48,646 nt of DNA from Intrasporangiaceae bacterium (lineage in GTDB: Bacteria; Actinomycetota; Actinomycetes; Actinomycetales; Dermatophilaceae). Positions within the stretch are counted from its first letter, which is position 1. Each line of letters starts with the position of its first letter. Where the stretch lies: positions 1 to 48,646 of the forward strand of contig JAJPIW010000056.1 of the NCBI GenBank assembly GCA_021324575.1, in the 5' to 3' direction. Below the pieces are notes generated by a model that was not told the origin of the DNA, searched no databases, and saw nothing but the letters and a program-made list of their open reading frames with translations. The position numbers and the translations under genes are program-made. Shown here piece after piece: positions 25,154 through 32,720 of this stretch.

Positions 25154-25669
25154 GTGACCCAGACGCTGCGCGAGGCGACGCCCGCCGACATCCCCGACCT
25201 GCTGCGGCTCGTCCACGACCTCGCGGCATACGAGAGGGAACCGGACGCCGTCGAGGCGACGGAGGAGATGTATGCCGCGGCGCTGTTCCCGGGCGATGGG
25301 TCGACGCCGACGACCCATGCGCTGGTGGCCGAGGTCGACGGGCGGGTCGTCGGGACGGCGATCTGGTACCTCACCTTCTCGACGTGGACGGGCGTCAACG
25401 GGATCTGGCTGGAGGACCTGTTCGTCGAGCCGGAGCACCGGGGCAGCGGGCTGGGCCGGGGGCTGCTGCAGCGGCTCGCGCAGCTCTGTGTCGAGCGGGG
25501 CTACCGCCGGCTGGAGTGGCGGGTGCTGACCTGGAACGCGCCGAGCATCGCGTTCTATCTGTCGCTCGGGTCGGTCCCGCAGGACGAGTGGGTGGAGCAC
25601 CGTCTCGACGGCGATGCGTTGACCTGGCTCGGCACGGCGACCGACGGCGCCGAGGGCGTCTCTGCATAG
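25154..25669 (+). CDS. GNAT acetyltransferase, diamine N-acetyltransferase type
   Basis: A 171-residue acetyl-CoA-dependent acetyltransferase. LVHDLAAYEREPDAVEATEE, WLEDLFVEPEHRGSGLGRGLL (acetyl-CoA loop) and LTWNAPSIAFYLSLGSVPQDEW resemble the spermidine/spermine (SSAT-like) branch of GNAT, so a polyamine or thialysine substrate is likely but unproven. GTG 25154 is the predicted leaderless start. Its TAG stop lies inside the -10 box of the next gene. Confidence 0.88.
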   Translation: MTQTLREATPADIPDLLRLVHDLAAYEREPDAVEATEEMYAAALFPGDGSTPTTHALVAEVDGRVVGTAIWYLTFSTWTGVNGIWLEDLFVEPEHRGSGLGRGLLQRLAQLCVERGYRRLEWRVLTWNAPSIAFYLSLGSVPQDEWVEHRLDGDALTWLGTATDGAEGVSA

Positions 25670-25672
25670 GCT
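25667..25672 (+). promoter_or_regulatory. Leaderless -10 box (TAGGCT) built on the upstream stop codon
   Basis: The TAG stop codon of the GNAT gene supplies the first three bases of TAGGCT, which predicts +1 at 25679, one nucleotide before GTG 25680 of the PIG-L gene. The two genes are 10 bp apart. Confidence 0.5.
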
Positions 25673-25679
25673 GGCGGGC

Positions 25680-26396
25680 GTGGCACAACCCAAACCCGAC
25701 ACCGACATCGAGCGGGTCCTCGTCGTCGCGGCCCACCCTGACGATGCCGACTTCGGCGCGGCCGGCACGATCGCGAGCTGGCGGGCCGCGGGCATCGAGG
25801 TGACCCTCCTCTGCATCACCCACGGCGAGCAGGGCGCCCGACCCGACGCCGACATCACGACGATCCCGGGGCTGCGCGAAGCCGAGCAGCGGGACGCCTC
25901 GGCCGCGCTCGGCGTCACCGACGTGCGGTTCCTCGACGGGCACCGCGACGGCTGGGTCGAGCCCTCCTTCGACCTGCAGCGCGACATCGTCCGGGTGATC
26001 CGCGACGTCCGGCCGCAACGCGTGCTCTGCCAGAGCCCCGAGCGCAACTACGACCGGATCTTCTCCTCCCATCCCGACCATCTCGCGGCGGGTGAGGCGA
26101 CGGTGCGCGCCTGCTACCCCGCGGCCGAGAACCCCTTTGCCTGGCCCGAGCTGGGCTTGGACTTCTGGCACGTCGGCGAGATCTGGCTGATGGCCCACCC
26201 GACGCCGACGCATGCCGTCGACACGACCGAGTTCTTCGCGGCGAAGGTCGCCGCGCTCCGCGCCCACGCGTCGCAGACCGGCCACCGCGACAACCTCGAG
26301 GACCTGCTGCGGCACTGGGGCGAGCTCACGGCGGCTCAGTTCGACCTGCCGGACGGTCATCTCGCGGAGGCCTTCCGGGTCGTCGCCCTCAACTGA
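25680..26396 (+). CDS. PIG-L family zinc deacetylase
   Basis: A 238-residue LmbE/PIG-L deacetylase. AHPDD (His19 to Asp22) binds zinc and the base, and SSHPDHLAAGEATV carries the second metal His. Family members deacetylate GlcNAc-type sugars, including MshB/Mca in mycothiol metabolism, but length and sequence do not place this copy in either. GTG 25680 is the predicted leaderless start. A second PIG-L gene is at 33884. Confidence 0.9.
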   Translation: MAQPKPDTDIERVLVVAAHPDDADFGAAGTIASWRAAGIEVTLLCITHGEQGARPDADITTIPGLREAEQRDASAALGVTDVRFLDGHRDGWVEPSFDLQRDIVRVIRDVRPQRVLCQSPERNYDRIFSSHPDHLAAGEATVRACYPAAENPFAWPELGLDFWHVGEIWLMAHPTPTHAVDTTEFFAAKVAALRAHASQTGHRDNLEDLLRHWGELTAAQFDLPDGHLAEAFRVVALN

Positions 26397-26433
26397 CCCA
26401 CCCCGAACACACCACAGTCACAAGGAGATTGGC

Positions 26434-27387
26434 ATGGAACGTGCACTCGTCGTCCCCCACCACGGCGGATCCGATGTCCTCACCGTCGAGGAGCGGCCCG
26501 ATCCGACCGCCCCTGCGGGCCAGTCCCTCGTCGACGTCGCCGCGATCGGGGTCAACTTCATCGACGTCTATCAGCGTGAGGGCGTCTACCCGGTGCCCAC
26601 GCCGTTCGTCCTCTGCTCCGAAGGCGCGGGCACAGTGGTCGGCTCCGGCGCTCGCGTGGCCTGGGCGTCGCACCTCGGTTCGGGCGCCTCGCGTGTCGCC
26701 GTCCCCGCCGCGATCCTCGTCCCCGTGCCCGACGCCCTCGACCTCGAGACCGCCGCGGCCGCGATGCTCCAGGGCATGACCGCGCACTACCTCGTCAACA
26801 GCACGTATGCCGTGCAACCGGGTGACGTCTGCCTCGTGCACGCTGCCGCGGGTGGGGTCGGGCAGCTGCTCGTGCAGATGATCAAGGCCAAGGGGGCCCG
26901 CGTGGTTGCCACCGCGGGTTCTGCTGAAAAGCTCGCCATCGCAACGGAGCTCGGTGCTGATGCGGTCGTCGACTACAGCGTGCTCTCCGCCCCGGAGGAC
27001 CTGGCCGACGCGATCCGGGAGGCCGCAGGCGGCGGTGTGCACGCGGCATACGACGGGGTGGGGAAGGCGACCTTCGACGCATCCCTGGCATCGCTACGGT
27101 CTCGCGGGATCGTCGTCCTTTTCGGTGGCGCGAGCGGTCAGGTGCCACCGTTCGACCTGCAGCGGCTCAACGCCGCCGGCTCCGCCTATGTCACCCGGCC
27201 GACGCTCGGGTCCTACCTGCTGACCCGCGAGGAGCTGCTGTGGCGCGGGGAGTCGGTGCTCGGCGACCTCGCTTCGGGTCGGTTGAGCCTTGAGATCGGC
27301 GGGCGCTACCCGCTCGAGGAGGCGGCCACGGCATACGACGATCTCGAGGGCCGGCGCACGACCGGCAAGCTCCTGCTCATCCCCTGA
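26434..27387 (+). CDS. Zinc-free NADPH:quinone oxidoreductase (MDR family)
   Basis: A 317-residue medium-chain dehydrogenase/reductase. GVNFIDVYQREGVYPVPTPF and the nucleotide-binding HAAAGGVGQLLVQMIKAKGA are the QOR signatures, and the catalytic/structural zinc ligands of alcohol dehydrogenases are absent. It would reduce quinones or enones with NADPH. ATG 26434 has a good AAGGAG about 7 nt upstream, unlike its leaderless neighbours. It converges on the small membrane protein gene with a 27-bp gap. Confidence 0.92.
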   Translation: MERALVVPHHGGSDVLTVEERPDPTAPAGQSLVDVAAIGVNFIDVYQREGVYPVPTPFVLCSEGAGTVVGSGARVAWASHLGSGASRVAVPAAILVPVPDALDLETAAAAMLQGMTAHYLVNSTYAVQPGDVCLVHAAAGGVGQLLVQMIKAKGARVVATAGSAEKLAIATELGADAVVDYSVLSAPEDLADAIREAAGGGVHAAYDGVGKATFDASLASLRSRGIVVLFGGASGQVPPFDLQRLNAAGSAYVTRPTLGSYLLTREELLWRGESVLGDLASGRLSLEIGGRYPLEEAATAYDDLEGRRTTGKLLLIP

Positions 27388-27414
27388 GCCGTCGCTTCGG
27401 ACGACGTGGGAGCG

Positions 27415-27771
27415 TCAGGCCGATGTGGTCCAGAGGACCGCGATCGCGACGTTGAGAATCGCGAGCAGGCCTGCGGCGTCGAGGAGCTGGCCGTTCGGCT
27501 GGTTGCGCTTGGCCCGGCCGGCCGCAATCTCGGCGCAGGCCGCCACGGCGATGGCGACGAGGAGCTTGACGCCCACCTTGACGTGGTTGAGCGGGTCCTT
27601 GGCGGCCTCATTGAGCCCGACGAGGACCAGCCCGGAGACGATCTGCGCCCGCGCACCCCAGACGATCGGCGGCAGCGTCGTCGCCCCGGTCCGGTGCGCG
27701 ATCCAGCCGCCGACGATGGCGGCCATGCCGAGCAGGTGGAGGACGACGAAGACGTTGATGACCACATCCAT
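27415..27771 (-). CDS. Hypothetical 4-helix membrane protein
   Basis: A 118-residue hydrophobic protein with about four membrane helices: VVINVFVVLHLLGMAAIVGGWI, a second near PPIVWGARAQIVSGLVLVGL, VKVGVKLLVAIAVAACAEIA and LLDAAGLLAILNVAIAVLW. His12 and His27, with the small polar loops, recall integral heme or CopD-like proteins, but I do not recognise a family. ATG 27771 follows TAGGGT at 27779-27784, giving a leaderless message. It is followed (convergently) by the quinone reductase. Confidence 0.75.
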   Translation of the reverse strand: MDVVINVFVVLHLLGMAAIVGGWIAHRTGATTLPPIVWGARAQIVSGLVLVGLNEAAKDPLNHVKVGVKLLVAIAVAACAEIAAGRAKRNQPNGQLLDAAGLLAILNVAIAVLWTTSA

Positions 27772-27778
27772 GACGCCA

Positions 27779-27784
27779 ACCCTA
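27779..27784 (-). promoter_or_regulatory. Leaderless -10 box (TAGGGT) for the small membrane protein
   Basis: TAGGGT on the minus strand predicts +1 at 27772, one nucleotide before ATG 27771. The region 27785-27955 upstream has no gene that I can support. Confidence 0.55.
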
Positions 27785-27955
27785 GGTGCGACGCCCGGGC
27801 CCGAGGGCCGCGGGGTTGCCGGATCGCGACGGGACAGGCGTTCGGTTGGGGCGAGGCTCCAGGGGCGTCGACCGCCCGATCCCACCAACAGGCAATGGCC
27901 TCCACGTGCCACCGTAGGTGTGCTCAGCCGATGGCCAGATGCGACCGAGCTGCAG

Positions 27956-28016
27956 ATCGAGTGTGCAGTAGTTGCCGACAACAGTCGCGGAGACAGGCAA
28001 CTGCTGCACACTCGAT
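27956..28016. repeat. Long palindrome between tandem minus-strand genes
   Basis: A 21-bp stem (ATCGAGTGTGCAGTAGTTGCC with one mismatch in the second arm) around a 19-nt loop. It is the only structured element in the 326-bp gap 27772-28097, downstream of the response regulator stop, so a terminator role is likely. The rest of this gap holds the leaderless promoter of the membrane protein and nothing else I can support. Confidence 0.82.
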
Positions 28017-28097
28017 GCTGGCCTGGGTCGCCGCCGCCAGCCCGGCGACGGATATGCACAAAGTCGTCGTCGACCCCGGCTCTAGCCGGGACCGAGG

Positions 28098-28799
28098 TCA
28101 GAGCAGCCGCCGGCCCATCGCCCATGCCGTGAGCTCGTGACGGGACGACAGCTGGAGCTTGCGCAGCACCGAGGACACGTGCGTCTCGACCGTCTTGATC
28201 GAGATGAACAGCTCCTTGGCGACCTCCTTGTACTGGTAGCCGCGGGCGATCAGCCGCATCACCTCACGCTCCCGCGCCGAAAGCCGGTCCAGCTCCTCGT
28301 CGACCTCGGCGATCTCCCCCGCCGCCGCGCCGAACGCGTCGAGGACGAAGCCGGCCAGCCGGGGTGAGAACACCGCGTCACCATCGGCCACCCGACGGAT
28401 CGCCGTGAGCAGGTCGGTGCCGCCGATCGTCTTGGTGACATAGCCGCGAGCGCCGGCCCGGATCACCGCGATGACGTCCTCGGCCGCATCAGATACCGAC
28501 AGTGCGAGGAAGCGGATCGGCGCCCCGGACTCCGAGACCAGGCCCGCGCATCCATGAAGCACGTCGACGCCGCCGTTGCCGCGGCCACCGGGCAGGTGCA
28601 CGTCGAGGAGAACGACGTCCGGCTTCTCCGTGGCGATGGTCGCGATCGCGGCATCGACGTCGGGAGACTCCCCCACCACGAGGACCTGGCGGCCCTCGGC
28701 GTTGGGGCCCGACCCCCCAGCCAGCTCCGCCAGCTCCGCCTTGACGCCGGTGCGGAACATGCGGTGGTCGTCGACGAGGACGACGCGGATCGGGGTCAT
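28098..28799 (-). CDS. LuxR/NarL-family response regulator
   Basis: A 233-residue two-component regulator. The receiver has DDH at 10-12 and phospho-acceptor Asp66 in VVLLDVHLPG; a 20-residue insert (AELAGGSGPNAEGRQV) lengthens the loop after helix 1. The C-terminal LuxR helix-turn-helix is LSAREREVMRLIARGYQYKEVAKELFIS. Start overlaps the kinase stop as ATGA, so it is co-translated with its kinase. In related actinobacterial modules this pair controls PspC/LiaF-like envelope-stress genes such as the divergent neighbour at 30285. Confidence 0.94.
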   Translation of the reverse strand: MTPIRVVLVDDHRMFRTGVKAELAELAGGSGPNAEGRQVLVVGESPDVDAAIATIATEKPDVVLLDVHLPGGRGNGGVDVLHGCAGLVSESGAPIRFLALSVSDAAEDVIAVIRAGARGYVTKTIGGTDLLTAIRRVADGDAVFSPRLAGFVLDAFGAAAGEIAEVDEELDRLSAREREVMRLIARGYQYKEVAKELFISIKTVETHVSSVLRKLQLSSRHELTAWAMGRRLL

Positions 28800-30169
28800 G
28801 AGGGTTCCTTGTCGGAGGAGGAAGCAGTGGCTGGCACCGGGAGAGGCGGCAGGGTCAGCTCGATCTCGGTGCCCTCGTCGAGGCGGCGCACCCGAGCCGT
28901 CCCGCCGTGCCGCTCCATCCGGCCGAGGATCGACTCGCGGACGCCCAGCCGGTCGGTCGGGACGGTCTCCGGGTCGAACCCGTCGCCGCGGTCCTTGACG
29001 AACGCCTCCACGCCCGCCGCGCCGATCTCGACGTATGCCGTGACCGGCGGCCGGCCGTGGCGAACCGCGTTGAGCAGAGCCTCCCGGAACGCCCGGACGA
29101 GCGCCTCGCCCTGCGACTCGATCGGCCGGTCACCGGTCACGACGAGGTCGATGGCGGCACCCTGCTCGTCCTCGACGTCATGCGCGACGGCGGTGAGAGC
29201 GGCGGCGAGGGTCGAGTCGGAACCGGCGGGACCGGCATACAGCCAGGCCCGCAGCTCCCGCTCCTGGGCGCGGGCGAGCTGGGAGACGGCGTGCGGGTCC
29301 TCGGCCTTGCGCTGGATGAGGGCAAGGGTCTGCAGGACCGAGTCGTGCAGGTGCGCGGCGATGTCGGCGCGCTCGGTGGCCCGGACGGTCGCTGCCTGCT
29401 CGGCCCGCAGGTCGCTCCAGAGCCGGATCACCCAGGGGGCGGCGATGAGCGCCGCCCCGAGCAGCACGGCGGCGGTCGCGAGCAGAGCGTCCCAGACGGC
29501 GGTGAGCGAACGCCCCCGCGTGACGAGGATGACCAGACCGATGACGGCGAGCACCAGCCCGAGGCCGATCCGGGCCAGAGCCATCCCCCGGGCGCCCTGG
29601 TCGCCGCCGATCCAGCGCGACCGTTGGGCGGTGTCCAGCTGCGACCAGGCGATCACCGCCCCGGCGCCGATGACGAGGATCGGCAGCAGGATGCCCGCAC
29701 GCACGTCCACGCCGAGCTTGGAGGCGCCGAGGATCACGCCGAGGCCGACGACCAGTGCGCCCAGAACGAGCAGCCGCGCCGGCCGCTCCCCGACCGGCGT
29801 CACGGCGGCCTGGGACGGCGAAGGCGCGGGCACCGGCGTGGGAGAAGGCGAAGGAGCAGGCTGAGGTGACGGCACGGCATACGGCGTCATCGAGCCAAGG
29901 AGCGGCCCACGACCCAGCCGCGCCGGCTCCGGGACGACCCCTGACCCCTCGGCCGGCGTGAGCACCCAGAGGAAGATGTATGCCGCGATGCCGGCCCCGC
30001 CGGCGAAGGCCAGCGCGACCGTCGCCACCCGCACCCACCTGACGGGCAGGCCGAGGTGCTCGGCCACGCCGGCGCATACCCCGGCGAGGTAGCGGCCGGA
30101 CCTCGGGCGCACGACACGCGGCTGCGCGAGCAGCGCAGCATCGTCGCGACGCTCGTAGGGAATGGCCAT
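28796..30169 (-). CDS. PspC-domain sensor histidine kinase
   Basis: A 457-residue kinase. An N-terminal PspC domain (about 19-72: SGRYLAGVCAGVAEHLGLPVRW and a membrane helix), a Pro-rich linker, then about four helices (130-245). The HisKA_3 box is ERADIAAHLHDSVLQTLALI with phospho-His275, and the HATPase part shows ALLNAVRHG and VKDRGDGFD. PspC domains sense membrane stress, so this kinase probably reads envelope state directly. ATG 30169 is used: CAGGAT at 30176-30181 puts +1 on its A; an alternative ATG lies at 30187. It is co-operonic with the response regulator and divergent from a PspC/Toastrack gene. Confidence 0.94.
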   Translation of the reverse strand: MAIPYERRDDAALLAQPRVVRPRSGRYLAGVCAGVAEHLGLPVRWVRVATVALAFAGGAGIAAYIFLWVLTPAEGSGVVPEPARLGRGPLLGSMTPYAVPSPQPAPSPSPTPVPAPSPSQAAVTPVGERPARLLVLGALVVGLGVILGASKLGVDVRAGILLPILVIGAGAVIAWSQLDTAQRSRWIGGDQGARGMALARIGLGLVLAVIGLVILVTRGRSLTAVWDALLATAAVLLGAALIAAPWVIRLWSDLRAEQAATVRATERADIAAHLHDSVLQTLALIQRKAEDPHAVSQLARAQERELRAWLYAGPAGSDSTLAAALTAVAHDVEDEQGAAIDLVVTGDRPIESQGEALVRAFREALLNAVRHGRPPVTAYVEIGAAGVEAFVKDRGDGFDPETVPTDRLGVRESILGRMERHGGTARVRRLDEGTEIELTLPPLPVPATASSSDKEPS

Positions 30170-30175
30170 GACCCC

Positions 30176-30181
30176 ATCCTG
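30176..30181 (-). promoter_or_regulatory. Leaderless -10 box (CAGGAT) for the kinase/regulator operon
   Basis: CAGGAT on the minus strand puts +1 exactly on ATG 30169. The divergent gene at 30285 has CACGCT (30272-30277) predicting +1 at 30284. The 115-bp gap between the two starts must hold both promoters and any autoregulatory site. Confidence 0.42.
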
Positions 30182-30284
30182 ACGCACGCCGGAGGTGGTG
30201 ACCCGCCAACTCGGGGTGCGGTCAGGGTCGCCTCAGGGTCGACCCTCATGGCAGCGCGACCGCGGCTCGGGCACGCTGGACGAC

Positions 30285-31556
30285 ATGAGCCAGACCACCT
30301 CCACCCCGCAGTCGGCCACGCCGAACCCCGACAGCGGCCACGACCACTTCGGCGCCGTCTTCTCGTGGCTGCGTGGCCTCGGGATCCGCCGCGACAGCCA
30401 GGACAAGTGGGCCGCCGGCGTCGCAGCCGGCGTCGCCCGCCGGCTCGGCGTCGACCCCGTCCTCGTCCGCGTCGTGTTCTTCGTCCTCGCCCTCTTCGGC
30501 GGCTTCGGGATCACGGCCTACCTCCTCGGATGGTCGCTCCTCCCGAACGACCGGGATGAGATCCTCGCCGAGCGGGCCGTCCGAAACGGCGAGGGCTGGC
30601 CGATCGTCCTCCTCGTCGTCACCGGCCTCTCCCTCTTCGGCGGCGGCGCGTGGGACCACAACGGCTCGGCCGCCTGGTGGGGTCTCGGCTGGGTCGTCCC
30701 GGTCGCCGTCATCGGCTGGATCATCTACCGCACGACCCACCACCAGCCGATCCTCCCGCGCGGCGCCACCAGTGGAGAACCCACCTCCGGTCCGACGACC
30801 ACGCCCCCACCGCCGGCGCCGTACGCCGGTCACTTCAGGACCGAGACGCCCTCCAGCACGTATGCCGCGCCGCCGGCTGCCAGGGCACCTCGCCCGGTCC
30901 GGCCGCCGCGACCGCCGCGGCCCCGGCGTCTACGCCCGGGCTCCGCGATCACCCTGCTGACCCTCGGCCTCGGCGTCGCGGCATACGGGATCGGAGTCCT
31001 CCTCGACGGGCCCACCGGGTTCGCCGGTAGCGCCCATCTGCTCGGCATGATCCTCGCGCTGACCGTCGTCGCACTCACCGTCATCACCCTCGGCCTGGCC
31101 GGGCGCAAGGCGGGCTTCCTCGGCTTCGTCGTGACGGTCCTCGCGATCGGTACCGCCCTCAGCACCGTTGCACCGAGCGCGGTCCGCGGCGGCGTCGGTG
31201 ACCGGACGTGGACCCCGTCGGCCACCACGTCGGACGTGTCCTACGGCCTCGGTCTCGGCGACGCGACGCTCGACCTGCGCAACCTCCCCACCACCGCGAC
31301 GACGCCCGCCCACATCGACGTCTCTGTGGGCCTCGGTGACCTCACCCTCCGACTGCCCAGCGGTATCGACGCCACCGTCGTCACCGAGATGGGTGCCGGC
31401 GACGTGAGCGTCGACGGCACGGTCCTCAAGAGCATCCGGCCCGGCAGCGAGGGCGACACCCACACCTACACCTGGACCACCCCGGGCAGCCCGACCGACG
31501 TCACCGTCGACGTCCACGTGGGCGCCGGCTCGGTCCACATCGACCAAGGACAGTGA
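30285..31556 (+). CDS. PspC and Toastrack (LiaF-like) envelope-stress membrane protein
   Basis: A 423-residue membrane protein. An N-terminal PspC domain (about 33-88: KWAAGVAAGVARRLGVDPVLV with a following helix), further helices to about 145, a Pro-rich cytoplasmic linker, three to four more helices (about 220-300), and a C-terminal extracytoplasmic domain (about 310-423) of repeated VSYGLGLGDATLDLRNL / VSVGLGDLTLRLP / VHVGAGSVHID strands. Such strands are typical of the Toastrack/LiaF C-terminal fold. It is divergent from the PspC-kinase operon, so it is probably both its target and a modulator. ATG 30285 is near-leaderless behind CACGCT. Confidence 0.88.
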   Translation: MSQTTSTPQSATPNPDSGHDHFGAVFSWLRGLGIRRDSQDKWAAGVAAGVARRLGVDPVLVRVVFFVLALFGGFGITAYLLGWSLLPNDRDEILAERAVRNGEGWPIVLLVVTGLSLFGGGAWDHNGSAAWWGLGWVVPVAVIGWIIYRTTHHQPILPRGATSGEPTSGPTTTPPPPAPYAGHFRTETPSSTYAAPPAARAPRPVRPPRPPRPRRLRPGSAITLLTLGLGVAAYGIGVLLDGPTGFAGSAHLLGMILALTVVALTVITLGLAGRKAGFLGFVVTVLAIGTALSTVAPSAVRGGVGDRTWTPSATTSDVSYGLGLGDATLDLRNLPTTATTPAHIDVSVGLGDLTLRLPSGIDATVVTEMGAGDVSVDGTVLKSIRPGSEGDTHTYTWTTPGSPTDVTVDVHVGAGSVHIDQGQ

Positions 31557-31558
31557 CG

Positions 31559-31936
31559 ATGAGCAACGACCAGACGCCCCAGACCGACCCGACCGAGGCC
31601 CTTCCGACCGAGTCCGGTTCCACGACGGACCTGCCGTTCGTCGAGGAGCCGCCGGCGGGGGCCACCGCCGAGAACAACACTCCGGCCGCCGCGCCGTACG
31701 TGGCATACGAGACGCCGGCGGTCACCGAGGCCCCCATCCTCCGCGGACCGTCGCCCTGGACCGTCGTCCATGGCCTCATCGCCCTGGCCGTCGCGGTCGT
31801 CGTCTTCGTCACGACGGCCACCACGACCCAGATCGACTGGGGCACCGCGGGACCGGCCACCGTCGTCGGCCTCGGCGTCGTGCTCGTCCTGCTCGGCCTG
31901 CTCGGGATGCGCAGCCGTCGCCGCGTCGGCGCCTGA
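31559..31936 (+). CDS. Small membrane protein co-operonic with the PspC/Toastrack gene
   Basis: A 125-residue protein with a Pro/Glu/Thr-rich disordered N-terminus (about 1-65) and two membrane helices (WTVVHGLIALAVAVVVFVTTA and TVVGLGVVLVLLGLLGM), ending in MRSRRRVGA. I do not recognise a family. It starts 2 nt after the previous stop, with AAGGACAG as ribosome site, so it belongs to the PspC operon and is probably an accessory membrane component of the stress module. Confidence 0.75.
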   Translation: MSNDQTPQTDPTEALPTESGSTTDLPFVEEPPAGATAENNTPAAAPYVAYETPAVTEAPILRGPSPWTVVHGLIALAVAVVVFVTTATTTQIDWGTAGPATVVGLGVVLVLLGLLGMRSRRRVGA

Positions 31937-31949
31937 CCGGCGACCGACC

Positions 31950-32720
31950 TCAGGACCCGGCCAGGTGCCGCCCTGTGACCTCGCGTATCAGGGGCGCGAT
32001 GCCACGGACGAGCGGCACCTGGCCGACATCTGCCCAGGGTACCCAGAGGGCACGCGACGTCGAGCCCCCCACGTCATGGACGACCGGCTCGGTCGGCTCG
32101 GCGCAGGTGGCCCGGTGGATGAGGCGCACCGCGTGGTAGTCCTCGACCCGCCCCCGCGGCGCCCGGCCCACCCAGTGAGTGGACAGCACGCCCAGCAACG
32201 TCGGTTCCTGCACCTGCTGGCCGGACTCCTCCCAGATCTCCCGGCGCAACGCGGCCTCGACGCCCTCGCCCTGGTCGATGCCGCCACCGGGCAGGGTCCA
32301 CTGCCGTGGGGAGTTCGTCGCGCTGGAGAGCTCGGTGAGGAGGAGCCCGCGCACGCTGGAGACGAACGCGTAGGCGGCAATCCGTTGGTACACCTCGGCC
32401 TTGGCCGCCTCGGCGTCGGTCAGGTCCTCGTCACGGGTGACCGGGTCCGGCTCGCGGGGCGGGGCCGGAGCGGCCGGGCGGACGGCATACGCGATGGTCA
32501 CCGTCCACGGCTCGCCCGGCTCGGTGGCCGCCGACCGTGCGGGCACGAGGTGGGTCAATGGTGGTCCGTCTTCCCGTATGCCGGTGCCCTCGGTCGGCGG
32601 GACGGGGAGCCAGCCGCGGGCGGCAAGCTCATCGACCGGGCTGGCCCCGTGCGGGAGGACGAAACGGTCCAGCTCGCGGTCGGCATCGTCGGTCGCGACG
32701 ATCACGATGCGTGCACTCAT
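31950..32720 (-). CDS. NUDIX hydrolase
   Basis: A 256-residue NUDIX protein. The NUDIX box is GGGIDQGEGVEAALRREIWEESGQ in pattern GX5EX7REUXEEXGU, at about residues 143-166 (shown here in pieces: GGGIDQGEGVEAALR and REIWEESGQ). An extra N-terminal domain of about 110 residues (MSARIVIVATDDADRELDR...) precedes it and is not recognisable. It hydrolyses a nucleoside-diphosphate-linked substrate not identifiable here. Its ATG overlaps the stop of the glycosyltransferase gene (ATGA), so they are co-translated; the substrate could be a nucleotide sugar, by inference only. Confidence 0.88.
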   Translation of the reverse strand: MSARIVIVATDDADRELDRFVLPHGASPVDELAARGWLPVPPTEGTGIREDGPPLTHLVPARSAATEPGEPWTVTIAYAVRPAAPAPPREPDPVTRDEDLTDAEAAKAEVYQRIAAYAFVSSVRGLLLTELSSATNSPRQWTLPGGGIDQGEGVEAALRREIWEESGQQVQEPTLLGVLSTHWVGRAPRGRVEDYHAVRLIHRATCAEPTEPVVHDVGGSTSRALWVPWADVGQVPLVRGIAPLIREVTGRHLAGS

